A DNA stretch of 20,844 nt from Bacilli bacterium (GTDB lineage: Bacteria; Bacillota_I; Bacilli_A; RF39; UBA660), in assembly GCA_900752905.1 (NCBI GenBank), contig CAADWX010000017.1:1-20844 (forward strand), given 5' to 3'. Position 1 is the first letter of the stretch. Every line of letters begins with the position of its first letter. The translations under genes were made by a program, and so were the position numbers. Positions 9,120 to 15,755 of this stretch are shown here, piece by piece. The notes below the pieces were generated by a model that was not told the origin of the DNA, searched no databases, and saw nothing but the letters and a program-made list of their open reading frames with translations.

Positions 9120-9400
9120 AAAACCCTCCTACAACTTATACACAATATTTTACAACAAAAAAAAGAAAAAATAAACATAAATGTGCAAAACTTTTAATTT
9201 ATTTAAACATGTTCATTACTTTTGCACATAATATGTAGAAAACGTAAATTACATCTTATAAATAATACTAAAAATAAAATTTATAAAATGTGTAAAACTA
9301 AAAATATAAAATATTTAAACAAAATAATATGTGCAAAACTATGTTTATAAAAAAATCATCAATGTTGAAAATGTGCAAAACTTTTAAAAATAAAAAAATA
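9120..9400. other. oriC: oriC: DnaA-box cluster and AT-rich region between dnaA and rpmH
   Basis: DnaA boxes of the form TTTTGCACA (or its complement TGTGCAAAA) lie at 9182-9190, 9220-9228 (opposite orientation to the others), 9330-9338 and 9372-9380. The variants TTATACACA (9136-9144) and TGTGTAAAA (9289-9297) fit the general TTWTNCACA consensus. The stretch 9241-9330 is almost pure A/T and is the likeliest place for duplex unwinding. Genes point away from this region on both sides, as expected for a bidirectional origin. The call rests on location and boxes; the unwinding element and any DnaA-trio were not identified with confidence. Confidence 0.88.
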
Positions 9401-9401
9401 A

Positions 9402-9430
9402 TTGACAAAACAAGGAAATATATATATAAT
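9402..9430 (+). promoter_or_regulatory. Strong consensus promoter of rpmH-rnpA
   Basis: TTGACA at 9402-9407, a 17-bp spacer, and TATAAT at 9425-9430 form a perfect sigma-A type promoter. It reads to the right out of oriC, 39 bp before the rpmH start. Confidence 0.93.
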
Positions 9431-9469
9431 GGTATGAGTATTTATAAATTTTTAGCAGGAGGTGGAATT

Positions 9470-9592
9470 ATGAAAAGAACTTATCAACCAAATAATCATA
9501 GAAGAAGTAAAAAACAAGGTTTCTTAGCTCGTATGAAAACAAAAATCGTTAATAATAGAAGAAGAAAAGGACGTAAAGTTTTAGCTCGTTAA
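9470..9592 (+). CDS. rpmH: 50S ribosomal protein bL34 (short, 40 residues)
   Basis: This is a small basic protein of the large ribosomal subunit. MKRTYQPNN at the start and RRRKGRKVL at the end are diagnostic. Family members usually have 44 residues or slightly more; here the loop between MKTK and RRRKGRKVL is about four residues shorter. The start is the ATG at 9470, preceded by AGGAGGTGGAATT. Longer in-frame extensions from 9329 run back through the promoter and DnaA boxes and are not real. It is the first gene of the rightward ribosome/secretion operon and is followed by an attenuator-like hairpin before rnpA. Confidence 0.97.
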   Translation: MKRTYQPNNHRRSKKQGFLARMKTKIVNNRRRKGRKVLAR

Positions 9593-9599
9593 TTCGTAC

Positions 9600-9623
9600 C
9601 CACTGTTAAGCAGTGGATTTTTT
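9600..9623 (+). terminator. Hairpin terminator or attenuator between rpmH and rnpA
   Basis: CCACTG / CAGTGG arms (9600-9605 and 9611-9616) around a 5-nt loop are followed one base later by six T. The short stem and the downstream operon genes without another clear promoter suggest partial termination, which would keep bL34 mRNA more abundant than rnpA. Confidence 0.7.
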
Positions 9624-9642
9624 CTATTAAAGGAAGGTTTAT

Positions 9643-9999
9643 ATGAAGAAAATAAATGTATTAAAAGAAAATAAAGATTTTAGTAGAATAGTAAAACATT
9701 CAAACCCAATAAAGTATAAAGGTTTTCTATTATATATAGAAGAGGGTACAACTGATGTTTATAAATTTGGAATATCTGTAAGTAAAAAAATAGGTAATGC
9801 TGTAGTTAGAAATAAGATAAAAAGACAGGTAAGGAGCATAATTGATAAAAAACACTATAAAAATAATTTTAATTGTATTATAATTATAAGAAAGAGTTAT
9901 TTAGATTTGAATTATCATGATAATGAGGAACATTTATTGTATATTTTAAATAAAAATAACTTAATAGAAAAAGGAGAAAATTATGAAGAAAAAAATTAA
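9643..9999 (+). CDS. rnpA: Ribonuclease P protein component
   Basis: This is the protein cofactor of RNase P, which helps the catalytic RNA bind pre-tRNA and remove its 5' leader. The 118-residue basic protein shows the family hallmark FGISVSKKIGNAVVRNKIKR (about 47-66), containing the RNR-type RNA-binding helix RNKIKRQVR. AAAGGAAGG lies upstream of the ATG. The 3' end overlaps the yidC start by 17 nt, so the two genes are translationally linked. The order rpmH-rnpA-yidC-jag is conserved across Bacillota. Confidence 0.95.
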   Translation: MKKINVLKENKDFSRIVKHSNPIKYKGFLLYIEEGTTDVYKFGISVSKKIGNAVVRNKIKRQVRSIIDKKHYKNNFNCIIIIRKSYLDLNYHDNEEHLLYILNKNNLIEKGENYEEKN

Positions 10000-10936
10000 T
10001 AATGTAACAAAAATTTTAGTGCTAGTACTTATGATATTTAGTTTATCAGGTTGTACAAAATATTTAAAAACAGATGATGGTAAACAAGTAAAAAATGAAA
10101 CAACAGGACAAGTACTTACAAAAAATATTTTATGTAAACCAACAGATAAAGAAATAATTAAAATCTATGAAAATTATAATAAATCAGTAAAGAAATCATC
10201 AAAAGTTGATTTAAAAAAATTAGAAGAATGTAGTAAAATGAAAATAAATGGTAAATATGAGTCGTTATGGACTAATATATTTGTAAAACCATTAGCTTGG
10301 ATTATAATTAAAATAGGAAATCTAGTAAAAAGTTATGGATTATCTTTAATATTAGTAACAATCTTAATTAGAGCAATTGTAATGCCAATTACATTAAAAA
10401 CAGCAAAACAATCAAAAAATATGCAAAAAGCAAAACCAGAATTAGAAAAATTAGAAAAAAAGTATCAAAATAAAAATAATCAAGAAGCTATGATGCAAAA
10501 ATCACAAGAAATGATGATGCTTTACAAGAAATATGGAATTAATCCAATGTCTGGATGTTTATTTTCTTTTATACAAATTCCACTATTCTTTGCATTTTAT
10601 GAAGCAATTGGAAGAATACCTGTAATATTTGAAGAAACATTCTTAGGTTTTCAACTTGGTACAAGTCCATTAACAGCAGTATTAAATGGAAAATTTCATT
10701 ATATAATATTTATAGTTTTAATAGCTGCCGCAACATATTTTTCATTTAAATTAAATAGTAGTTTAATGAGTGATGAACAAGCAAAACAAATGAAATTAAT
10801 GCAAAATATTATGGTGGTAATGATGACTATTACAGCATTTTCAATCTCATCAGGTATAGCAATATATTGGGTAACATCAAACGTATTTACAATTGTGCAA
10901 AATTTAATTGTAAAAAGAGGTGTTAAAGATGTTTAG
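9983..10936 (+). CDS. yidC: Membrane protein insertase YidC/SpoIIIJ (lipoprotein form)
   Basis: This insertase places and folds inner-membrane proteins, alone or with the Sec translocon. The 317-residue protein begins with a lipoprotein signal peptide: KKK, a hydrophobic stretch, then lipobox LSGC with Cys24 as the lipidated residue. A short extracytoplasmic region follows, then the conserved insertase core. The first core membrane segment carries Arg130 in LVTILIRAIVMPI, the conserved hydrophilic-groove arginine. A charged cytoplasmic coiled-coil hairpin (about 140-180) and three or four further membrane segments follow, ending IYWVTSNVFTIVQNLIVK. It overlaps rnpA at its start and jag at its end. 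RBS AAAAAGGAG. Stop TAG. Confidence 0.96.
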   Translation: MKKKINNVTKILVLVLMIFSLSGCTKYLKTDDGKQVKNETTGQVLTKNILCKPTDKEIIKIYENYNKSVKKSSKVDLKKLEECSKMKINGKYESLWTNIFVKPLAWIIIKIGNLVKSYGLSLILVTILIRAIVMPITLKTAKQSKNMQKAKPELEKLEKKYQNKNNQEAMMQKSQEMMMLYKKYGINPMSGCLFSFIQIPLFFAFYEAIGRIPVIFEETFLGFQLGTSPLTAVLNGKFHYIIFIVLIAAATYFSFKLNSSLMSDEQAKQMKLMQNIMVVMMTITAFSISSGIAIYWVTSNVFTIVQNLIVKRGVKDV

Positions 10937-11546
10937 TTTATTGATGTATGAAGGAAAAAATAGAGAAGATTTAATAAATAAAATAACCGAAGAATTAAAT
11001 TGTAATGAAAATGAATTAGTTATTTTAGAACAATTTACTGAAGGAAAAATTTTTAAATCACAAAAATATAATTTATCAGTTATAACAAAAGCAGAAATTA
11101 AAAAGCAATTAAAAAATTTTTTCAACGAATTGAGTAAGTTAATGAATGTAACAATAGAATCAGAAATAAATATAACTGAAGATAATATATATAATATTAA
11201 TTTAGTAACAAGTAACAATTCAATATTAATTGGTAAAGAAGGAAAAACTTTAGATGCTATACAGTGTTTATTAAGACAAATTTCTCAAAATGATTTGCAA
11301 AATAAAATAAAAATTAATGTCGATATATCAAATTATAAATATGAACAAACAAAAAAATTAGAAAAAAATATTAAAAATATTGCAAAAGAAGTCTTAAAAA
11401 CAAAAGTTGATACTTCATTAGATCCAATGAATTCTTACAATAGAAGAATAGTACATACAATTGTAAGTGAATTTCCTGATTTAGAAACTGAAAGTGTTGG
11501 AGAAGGAAAAGAAAGACACGTTGTTATAAAATATGTAGGAAAGTAG
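10929..11546 (+). CDS. jag: Jag/KhpB-type RNA-binding protein (Jag-N, KH and R3H domains)
   Basis: Jag (KhpB/EloR) is an RNA-binding protein linked to cell elongation and division in Gram-positive bacteria. The 205-residue protein has a Jag-N-like segment (about 1-55), a KH domain with the GXXG loop GKEG at 102-105, and an R3H domain with R172-R-I-V-H176. The usual Jag-N glycine-rich end (often GFLG) is replaced by GKIFKSQKYN. The start is ATG 10929, with AGAGGTG 6 nt upstream; an in-frame GTG at 10920 would overlap that ribosome-binding site. It overlaps the yidC stop by 8 nt. It ends in TAG within a terminator. Confidence 0.9.
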   Translation: MFSLLMYEGKNREDLINKITEELNCNENELVILEQFTEGKIFKSQKYNLSVITKAEIKKQLKNFFNELSKLMNVTIESEINITEDNIYNINLVTSNNSILIGKEGKTLDAIQCLLRQISQNDLQNKIKINVDISNYKYEQTKKLEKNIKNIAKEVLKTKVDTSLDPMNSYNRRIVHTIVSEFPDLETESVGEGKERHVVIKYVGK

Positions 11547-11564
11547 TTATAAGGCTACTTTTTT
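11540..11564 (+). terminator. Intrinsic terminator after jag
   Basis: AAAGTAG (11540-11546) pairs with CTACTTT (11555-11561) around an 8-nt loop, followed by T residues. The jag stop codon is within the 5' arm. Confidence 0.8.
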
Positions 11565-11565
11565 A

Positions 11566-11594
11566 TTGTTTAAAAATAATTTTTATGTTATTAT
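11566..11594 (+). promoter_or_regulatory. Promoter of mnmE
   Basis: TTGTTT at 11566-11571, a 17-bp spacer and TATTAT at 11589-11594. The predicted transcript starts near 11601, 17 nt before the ATG. This argues against the upstream in-frame ATG at 11585. Confidence 0.65.
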
Positions 11595-11617
11595 CTAATA
11601 AAGAAAGAAGAATTTAT

Positions 11618-12973
11618 ATGAATGACACAATTGCAGCTATTTCAACAGCACTTGGTGTTGGAGCAATATCTATAATAAGAGTAAGCGGATCAGAAGCAAT
11701 AAAAATAGTAAATAGTATTTTTAAAGGAAAAGATCTAACAAAAGTTAATACACATACTATAAATTATGGACATATTATTGATGAAAATAAAATAATAGAT
11801 GAGGTATTAGTATCGGTAATGAAGGCTCCAAAAACTTTTACATGTGAAAATATTATAGAAATAAATTGTCATGGTGGTATAGCAACTACAAAAAAAATAC
11901 TAGAACTTTTACTTTTAAAAGGGTGTAGATTAGCAGAACCAGGAGAATTTACAAAAAGAGCATTTTTAAATGGAAGGATTGATTTAATAGAAGCAGAAGG
12001 AGTAATGGATTTAATAGAAGCAAAAACAGAGTTATCTCGTAATGTAGCCATTAATCAATTAAATGGTAATGTAACACTTAAAATTAAAAATTTAAGAGAA
12101 AAATTAATTGAAATAATTTCTAATATAGCTGTAAATATAGATTATCCTGAATATGATGATGTAGAAAATTTGACTATTGAGAAAATAAAAAATAAATTAA
12201 ATAATATCAGTAATGAAATGAAAGAGTTATTAAAAAATAGTGAGAATGGACAAATAATTAAAGAAGGTATAAAAACTTGTATAATAGGTAGACCAAATGT
12301 AGGTAAAAGTAGTCTTTTAAATAATTTACTTGAAGAAGAAAAAGCAATAGTAACAGATATTGAAGGAACTACTAGAGATATAGTAGAAGGAACAATTAAT
12401 TTAAATGGTATATTATTAAATATAGTAGATACAGCAGGAATTAGGAAAACAGAAGATATAGTAGAAAAAATAGGTGTAGAAAAAAGTTTAAAATTAATTA
12501 AAGAATCTGATTTAGTACTTTTTATGTTAAATAATAATGAAGAACTAACTGATGAAGAAGAACATATATTAAATGAAATAAAAAATAAAAACCATATCAT
12601 TATTATAAATAAGATTGATTTACCAAAAAAATTAATAATCAGTCAAAATATAGAACAAGAAGCTATAAAAATAAGTGCTACAAAAAATATTAATATAGAT
12701 CAATTAAAAAATAAAATAGAAGAAGTATTTAATTTAAATAAAATAGAAAACTCAGATCTAACATATTTAACAAATTCAAGATCAATATCTAAATTAAGAG
12801 AATGTGTAGATTTAAGTTATGAAATAGAAAAAAAATTAAATAATAATTGTTTTATAGATTTATTAGAATTTGATATAAGGTCATTATGGAAAAAATTAGG
12901 TGAAATTATAGGTGAAACATATGAAGAAGAATTAATTGATCAAATGTTTAGTAGATTTTGTTTAGGAAAGTAA
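11618..12973 (+). CDS. mnmE: tRNA uridine-5-carboxymethylaminomethyl(34) synthesis GTPase MnmE
   Basis: With MnmG this GTPase forms the (carboxymethyl)aminomethyl group on the wobble uridine U34 of certain tRNAs. The 451-residue protein has the N-terminal tetrahydrofolate-binding domain starting MNDTIAAISTALGVGAISI, a helical domain, and an inserted G domain. The G domain carries P-loop GRPNVGKSS (224-232), switch motif EGTTRD, DTAGIR and NKID. It ends in the conserved C-terminal FCLGK with the catalytic-tail cysteine. The start at 11618 matches the family N-terminus; an upstream in-frame ATG at 11585 lies inside the promoter. A promoter and terminator separate it from jag and from mnmG. Confidence 0.97.
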   Translation: MNDTIAAISTALGVGAISIIRVSGSEAIKIVNSIFKGKDLTKVNTHTINYGHIIDENKIIDEVLVSVMKAPKTFTCENIIEINCHGGIATTKKILELLLLKGCRLAEPGEFTKRAFLNGRIDLIEAEGVMDLIEAKTELSRNVAINQLNGNVTLKIKNLREKLIEIISNIAVNIDYPEYDDVENLTIEKIKNKLNNISNEMKELLKNSENGQIIKEGIKTCIIGRPNVGKSSLLNNLLEEEKAIVTDIEGTTRDIVEGTINLNGILLNIVDTAGIRKTEDIVEKIGVEKSLKLIKESDLVLFMLNNNEELTDEEEHILNEIKNKNHIIIINKIDLPKKLIISQNIEQEAIKISATKNINIDQLKNKIEEVFNLNKIENSDLTYLTNSRSISKLRECVDLSYEIEKKLNNNCFIDLLEFDIRSLWKKLGEIIGETYEEELIDQMFSRFCLGK

Positions 12974-12989
12974 TATCATTAAAATGAAG

Positions 12990-13018
12990 AAAATTGGTAA
13001 TAACATATCAATTTTTTT
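12990..13018 (+). terminator. Probable intrinsic terminator after mnmE
   Basis: AAAATTG (12990-12996) and CAATTTT (13009-13015) flank a 12-nt loop, followed by T residues. The stem is AT-rich and the loop large, so strength is uncertain. Confidence 0.55.
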
Positions 13019-13019
13019 A

Positions 13020-13048
13020 TTGTTTATTTAATTAATAAAGAGTATAAT
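13020..13048 (+). promoter_or_regulatory. Promoter of mnmG-rsmG
   Basis: TTGTTT at 13020-13025, a 17-bp spacer and TATAAT at 13043-13048, directly after the mnmE terminator. It gives a leader of about 20 nt containing the GAGGTG ribosome-binding site. Confidence 0.75.
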
Positions 13049-13076
13049 ATAGAGGAAAATTATGTGAGGTGAACTT

Positions 13077-14951
13077 ATGAATTATGAAGTTATAGTTGTT
13101 GGTGGAGGACATGCTGGATGTGAAGCAGCTTTAGCTACTTCAAGAATGAAACATAAAACGTTATTAGTGACAGGTAATTTGAAAAATATAGCTGATATGC
13201 CATGTAATCCATCTATAGGTGGAAGTGCAAAAGGAATTGTGGTAAGAGAAATTGATGCATTAGGTGGACAAATGGGTATAAATACGGATAGAACACATTT
13301 ACAGATAAAAATGCTTAATTTTAAAAAAGGCCCAGCTGTTCAAGCCTTAAGAGCACAAGGAGATAAAATCACATATCCAAAGGAAATGTTAAAAAATTTA
13401 AAAGAAGAAAAATATCTTGAAATAAAAGAAGGTATTGTTGAAAATTTAATAGTAGAACAAAATAAGGTAAAAGGTGTAATTTTAGAAGATGGAACTCAAA
13501 TAACAAGTAATTCTGTTATTTTAACAACTGGAACATATTTAGCATCAGATATTTTAGTAGGTGATACTAGAAGAAGAGAAGGACCACATGGAGAAAAGCC
13601 TTCAAATTTCTTGAGTGAAAATTTAAAAAAGTTAGGTTTTGTAATAAAAAGATTGAAAACTGGTACACCTCAAAGACTTGAAAAAGCATCAATTGATTTT
13701 TCAAAAACTAGAATTGAAGAAGGAGATAAAGAATATCATACATTTAGCTTTGATACAGAACCATTATATGATATCAATTCGCAAGTTCCTTGTCATATAG
13801 TTTATACAAATGAAAAAACGCATCAAATAATACGAGATAATTTAAATAAGTCAAGTATGTATGGTGGTTTAGATGATATAAAAGGAATAGGTCCAAGATA
13901 TTGTCCATCAATTGAAGATAAAGTTGTAAGATTTAGTGATAAAAAAAGACATCAATTGTTCTTAGAACCAGAAAGTTTATATTATGATGATATCTATCTT
14001 CAAGGTTTTTCAACATCAATGCCACATGATATTCAAGAACAAATGGTACATAGTATTGAAGGACTTGAACATGCTAAAATACTTAAATACGCATATGCAA
14101 TAGAATATGATTCAATTTATCCAACACAATTAAAAAGATCATTAGAAACAAAATTGATAGAAAACTTATTTACTGCGGGTCAAATAAATGGTACAAGTGG
14201 ATATGAAGAAGCAGCAGGTCAAGGAATAATAGCTGGAATTAATGCAGCACGAAAATTGGAAAATAAAGAACCATTAATTTTAAAAAGAAATGAAGCATAT
14301 ATTGGTGTTTTAATAGATGATTTAGTTACAAAAGGAATAAGAGATCCATATAGACTTTTAACTTCAAGGGCAGAATATAGATTATTATTAAGAAGTGATA
14401 ATGCAGATTTAAGATTAACTGAATATGGATATGAAGTTGGATTAATAAAAGAAGATAGATATAAAAGATTTCAAGAGAAAAAACAGCATATAGAAGAAAT
14501 AAAAGAAAAATTTAAGACTATAAAAATTTCTCCAACAAAAGAAATTAATGATTATTTTAAACAAAATAATTTACCAGAAATAAAAGATGGATTTTATTTA
14601 TATGAGTTTGTAAAAAGACCAGAAATAACTTTGGAACATTTATTAAATATTGTTAAATTAGATTATAAAAAAGTAGAAATAGAAGAAGCATTAATTCAAA
14701 TTAAATATGAGGGATATATAATAAAAGAAGAAAAAGAAGCTCAAAAAATGTTAAGTCTTGAAAATAAAAAAATTCCTGAAAATATAAATTATGATAAGGT
14801 AAAAAATATAGCAAGTGAGGCAAGACAAAAATTAAAAGAAGTAATGCCAACTTCAATTGGTCAAGCATTAAGAATAAGTGGAGTTAATCCAGCAGATATT
14901 TCAGTTTTATCAGTATACATAAAGAAAGAATATAATCATGAATTTAAATAA
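13077..14951 (+). CDS. mnmG: tRNA uridine-5-carboxymethylaminomethyl(34) synthesis enzyme MnmG (GidA)
   Basis: This FAD-binding partner of MnmE installs the wobble-uridine modification of tRNA. The 624-residue protein has the N-terminal dinucleotide-binding motif VVGGGHAGCEAA, the conserved CNPSIGGSAKG, GDTRRREGPHGEKPS and LKTGTPQRL blocks, and the FAD-domain signature GQINGTSGYEEAAGQG. A helical C-terminal domain ends ALRISGVNPADISVLSVYIKK. GAGGTGAACTT precedes the ATG. Its last 14 nt overlap the start of rsmG, so the two are coupled. This mnmE-mnmG-rsmG order is the classic gid cluster next to oriC. Confidence 0.98.
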   Translation: MNYEVIVVGGGHAGCEAALATSRMKHKTLLVTGNLKNIADMPCNPSIGGSAKGIVVREIDALGGQMGINTDRTHLQIKMLNFKKGPAVQALRAQGDKITYPKEMLKNLKEEKYLEIKEGIVENLIVEQNKVKGVILEDGTQITSNSVILTTGTYLASDILVGDTRRREGPHGEKPSNFLSENLKKLGFVIKRLKTGTPQRLEKASIDFSKTRIEEGDKEYHTFSFDTEPLYDINSQVPCHIVYTNEKTHQIIRDNLNKSSMYGGLDDIKGIGPRYCPSIEDKVVRFSDKKRHQLFLEPESLYYDDIYLQGFSTSMPHDIQEQMVHSIEGLEHAKILKYAYAIEYDSIYPTQLKRSLETKLIENLFTAGQINGTSGYEEAAGQGIIAGINAARKLENKEPLILKRNEAYIGVLIDDLVTKGIRDPYRLLTSRAEYRLLLRSDNADLRLTEYGYEVGLIKEDRYKRFQEKKQHIEEIKEKFKTIKISPTKEINDYFKQNNLPEIKDGFYLYEFVKRPEITLEHLLNIVKLDYKKVEIEEALIQIKYEGYIIKEEKEAQKMLSLENKKIPENINYDKVKNIASEARQKLKEVMPTSIGQALRISGVNPADISVLSVYIKKEYNHEFK

Positions 14952-15642
14952 ATTTATAAATGAATTAAAAAAAATAAACATAGATATAACTGAAGAACAA
15001 TTATCGAAGTTAGATATTTATTATAATCTATTGATAACTGAAAATGAAAAATATAATTTAACTAATATTACAGAAAAAGAAAGCGTTTATTTGAAACATT
15101 TTTATGATAGTTTAACTTTAAATAAAATAATTGATTTAAAAAATATAGATACTTTATGTGATATAGGTACTGGAGCTGGATTTCCTGGTATGGTTATAAA
15201 GATAGTATTTCCAAAAATAAAAGTGACTTTAGTGGATTCATTAAATAAAAGAATTAATTTTTTAAAAATGGTAAGTGAAAAATTAAATTTAAACGATATA
15301 ACTATAGTTCATGAAAGAGCTGAAGAATTTTCAATAAAAAATAAAGAAAAATATGATGTTGTAACAGCAAGGGCAGTCGCACATCTTTCGAATTTATTAG
15401 AATATTCTATTCAATCAGTTAAAGTAGATGGATATTTTATAGCTATGAAAGCCCAAGCAACAGAAGAGTTAAATGAAAGTAAAAATGCAATTAATCTACT
15501 ATCATGTTCATTAGATGAATGTATTGAATTTAATTTACCAATTGAAGAAAGTAAAAGAACATTAATAAAAATAAAAAAAGATAATAAAACTAGTAATAAA
15601 TATCCAAGAAAATATTCTGAAATTAAAAAGAAAAGATTATAA
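14938..15642 (+). CDS. rsmG: 16S rRNA (guanine(527)-N7)-methyltransferase RsmG (GidB)
   Basis: RsmG transfers a methyl group from S-adenosylmethionine to N7 of G527 in 16S rRNA. The 234-residue length is typical. The family block NEKYNLTNITEKESVYLKHF is followed by the SAM-binding motif CDIGTGAGFPGMVIKI, then the acidic strand LVDSLNKRINFLK and VVTARAVAHL. The C-terminus ends in a lysine-rich tail (YPRKYSEIKKKRL). The ribosome-binding site is weak and lies within mnmG, consistent with coupling through the 14-nt overlap. Stop TAA, followed closely by a terminator. Confidence 0.97.
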   Translation: MNLNKFINELKKINIDITEEQLSKLDIYYNLLITENEKYNLTNITEKESVYLKHFYDSLTLNKIIDLKNIDTLCDIGTGAGFPGMVIKIVFPKIKVTLVDSLNKRINFLKMVSEKLNLNDITIVHERAEEFSIKNKEKYDVVTARAVAHLSNLLEYSIQSVKVDGYFIAMKAQATEELNESKNAINLLSCSLDECIEFNLPIEESKRTLIKIKKDNKTSNKYPRKYSEIKKKRL

Positions 15643-15666
15643 ACTGAGTAAAATCAGTTTTTTTTT
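15641..15666 (+). terminator. Intrinsic terminator after rsmG
   Basis: AAACTGA (15641-15647) and TCAGTTT (15654-15660) flank a 6-nt loop and run into a T tract to 15666. It separates the mnmG-rsmG transcript from noc. Confidence 0.85.
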
Positions 15667-15670
15667 AAAT

Positions 15671-15698
15671 ATTTCCCAAATATCTTGAAATATTTCCC
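15671..15698 (+). promoter_or_regulatory. Two Noc half-sites (ATTTCCC) at the noc promoter
   Basis: ATTTCCC occurs at 15671-15677 and 15692-15698, within a longer direct repeat AAATATTTCCCAAA. The copies are 21 bp apart, two helical turns. ATTTCCC is exactly one half of the B. subtilis Noc-binding palindrome ATTTCCCGGGAAAT. One copy lies just upstream of the -35 and the other between -35 and -10, a position suited to autorepression. The repeat is directly visible; binding by Noc is inferred. Confidence 0.5.
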
Positions 15699-15713
15699 AA
15701 AATATAGTATTAT
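15685..15713 (+). promoter_or_regulatory. Promoter of noc
   Basis: TTGAAA at 15685-15690, a 17-bp spacer and TATTAT at 15708-15713. The predicted leader of about 35 nt contains GTGGGAGGTC just before the ATG at 15756. Confidence 0.75.
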
Positions 15714-15755
15714 TCTTATAAAGAATAAAAGAGAATAAAAAGTGGGAGGTCAAAT

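Noticed and set aside
9329..9469. N-terminal extension of bL34
   Set aside because: It runs through DnaA boxes and the rpmH promoter; the ATG at 9470 has a clear ribosome-binding site and the family start.
10904..11218. Minus-strand ORF opposite jag
   Set aside because: Shadow of the jag coding sequence, without a ribosome-binding site or known domain.
11585..11617. Upstream start for mnmE
   Set aside because: It lies inside the predicted promoter, and the family N-terminus begins at 11618.
12142..12600. 152-codon minus-strand ORF inside mnmE
   Set aside because: It is an antisense shadow of the MnmE G domain in AT-rich DNA; its Phe/Ser/Ile-rich peptide is what reversed Lys/Asn/Asp-rich codons give.
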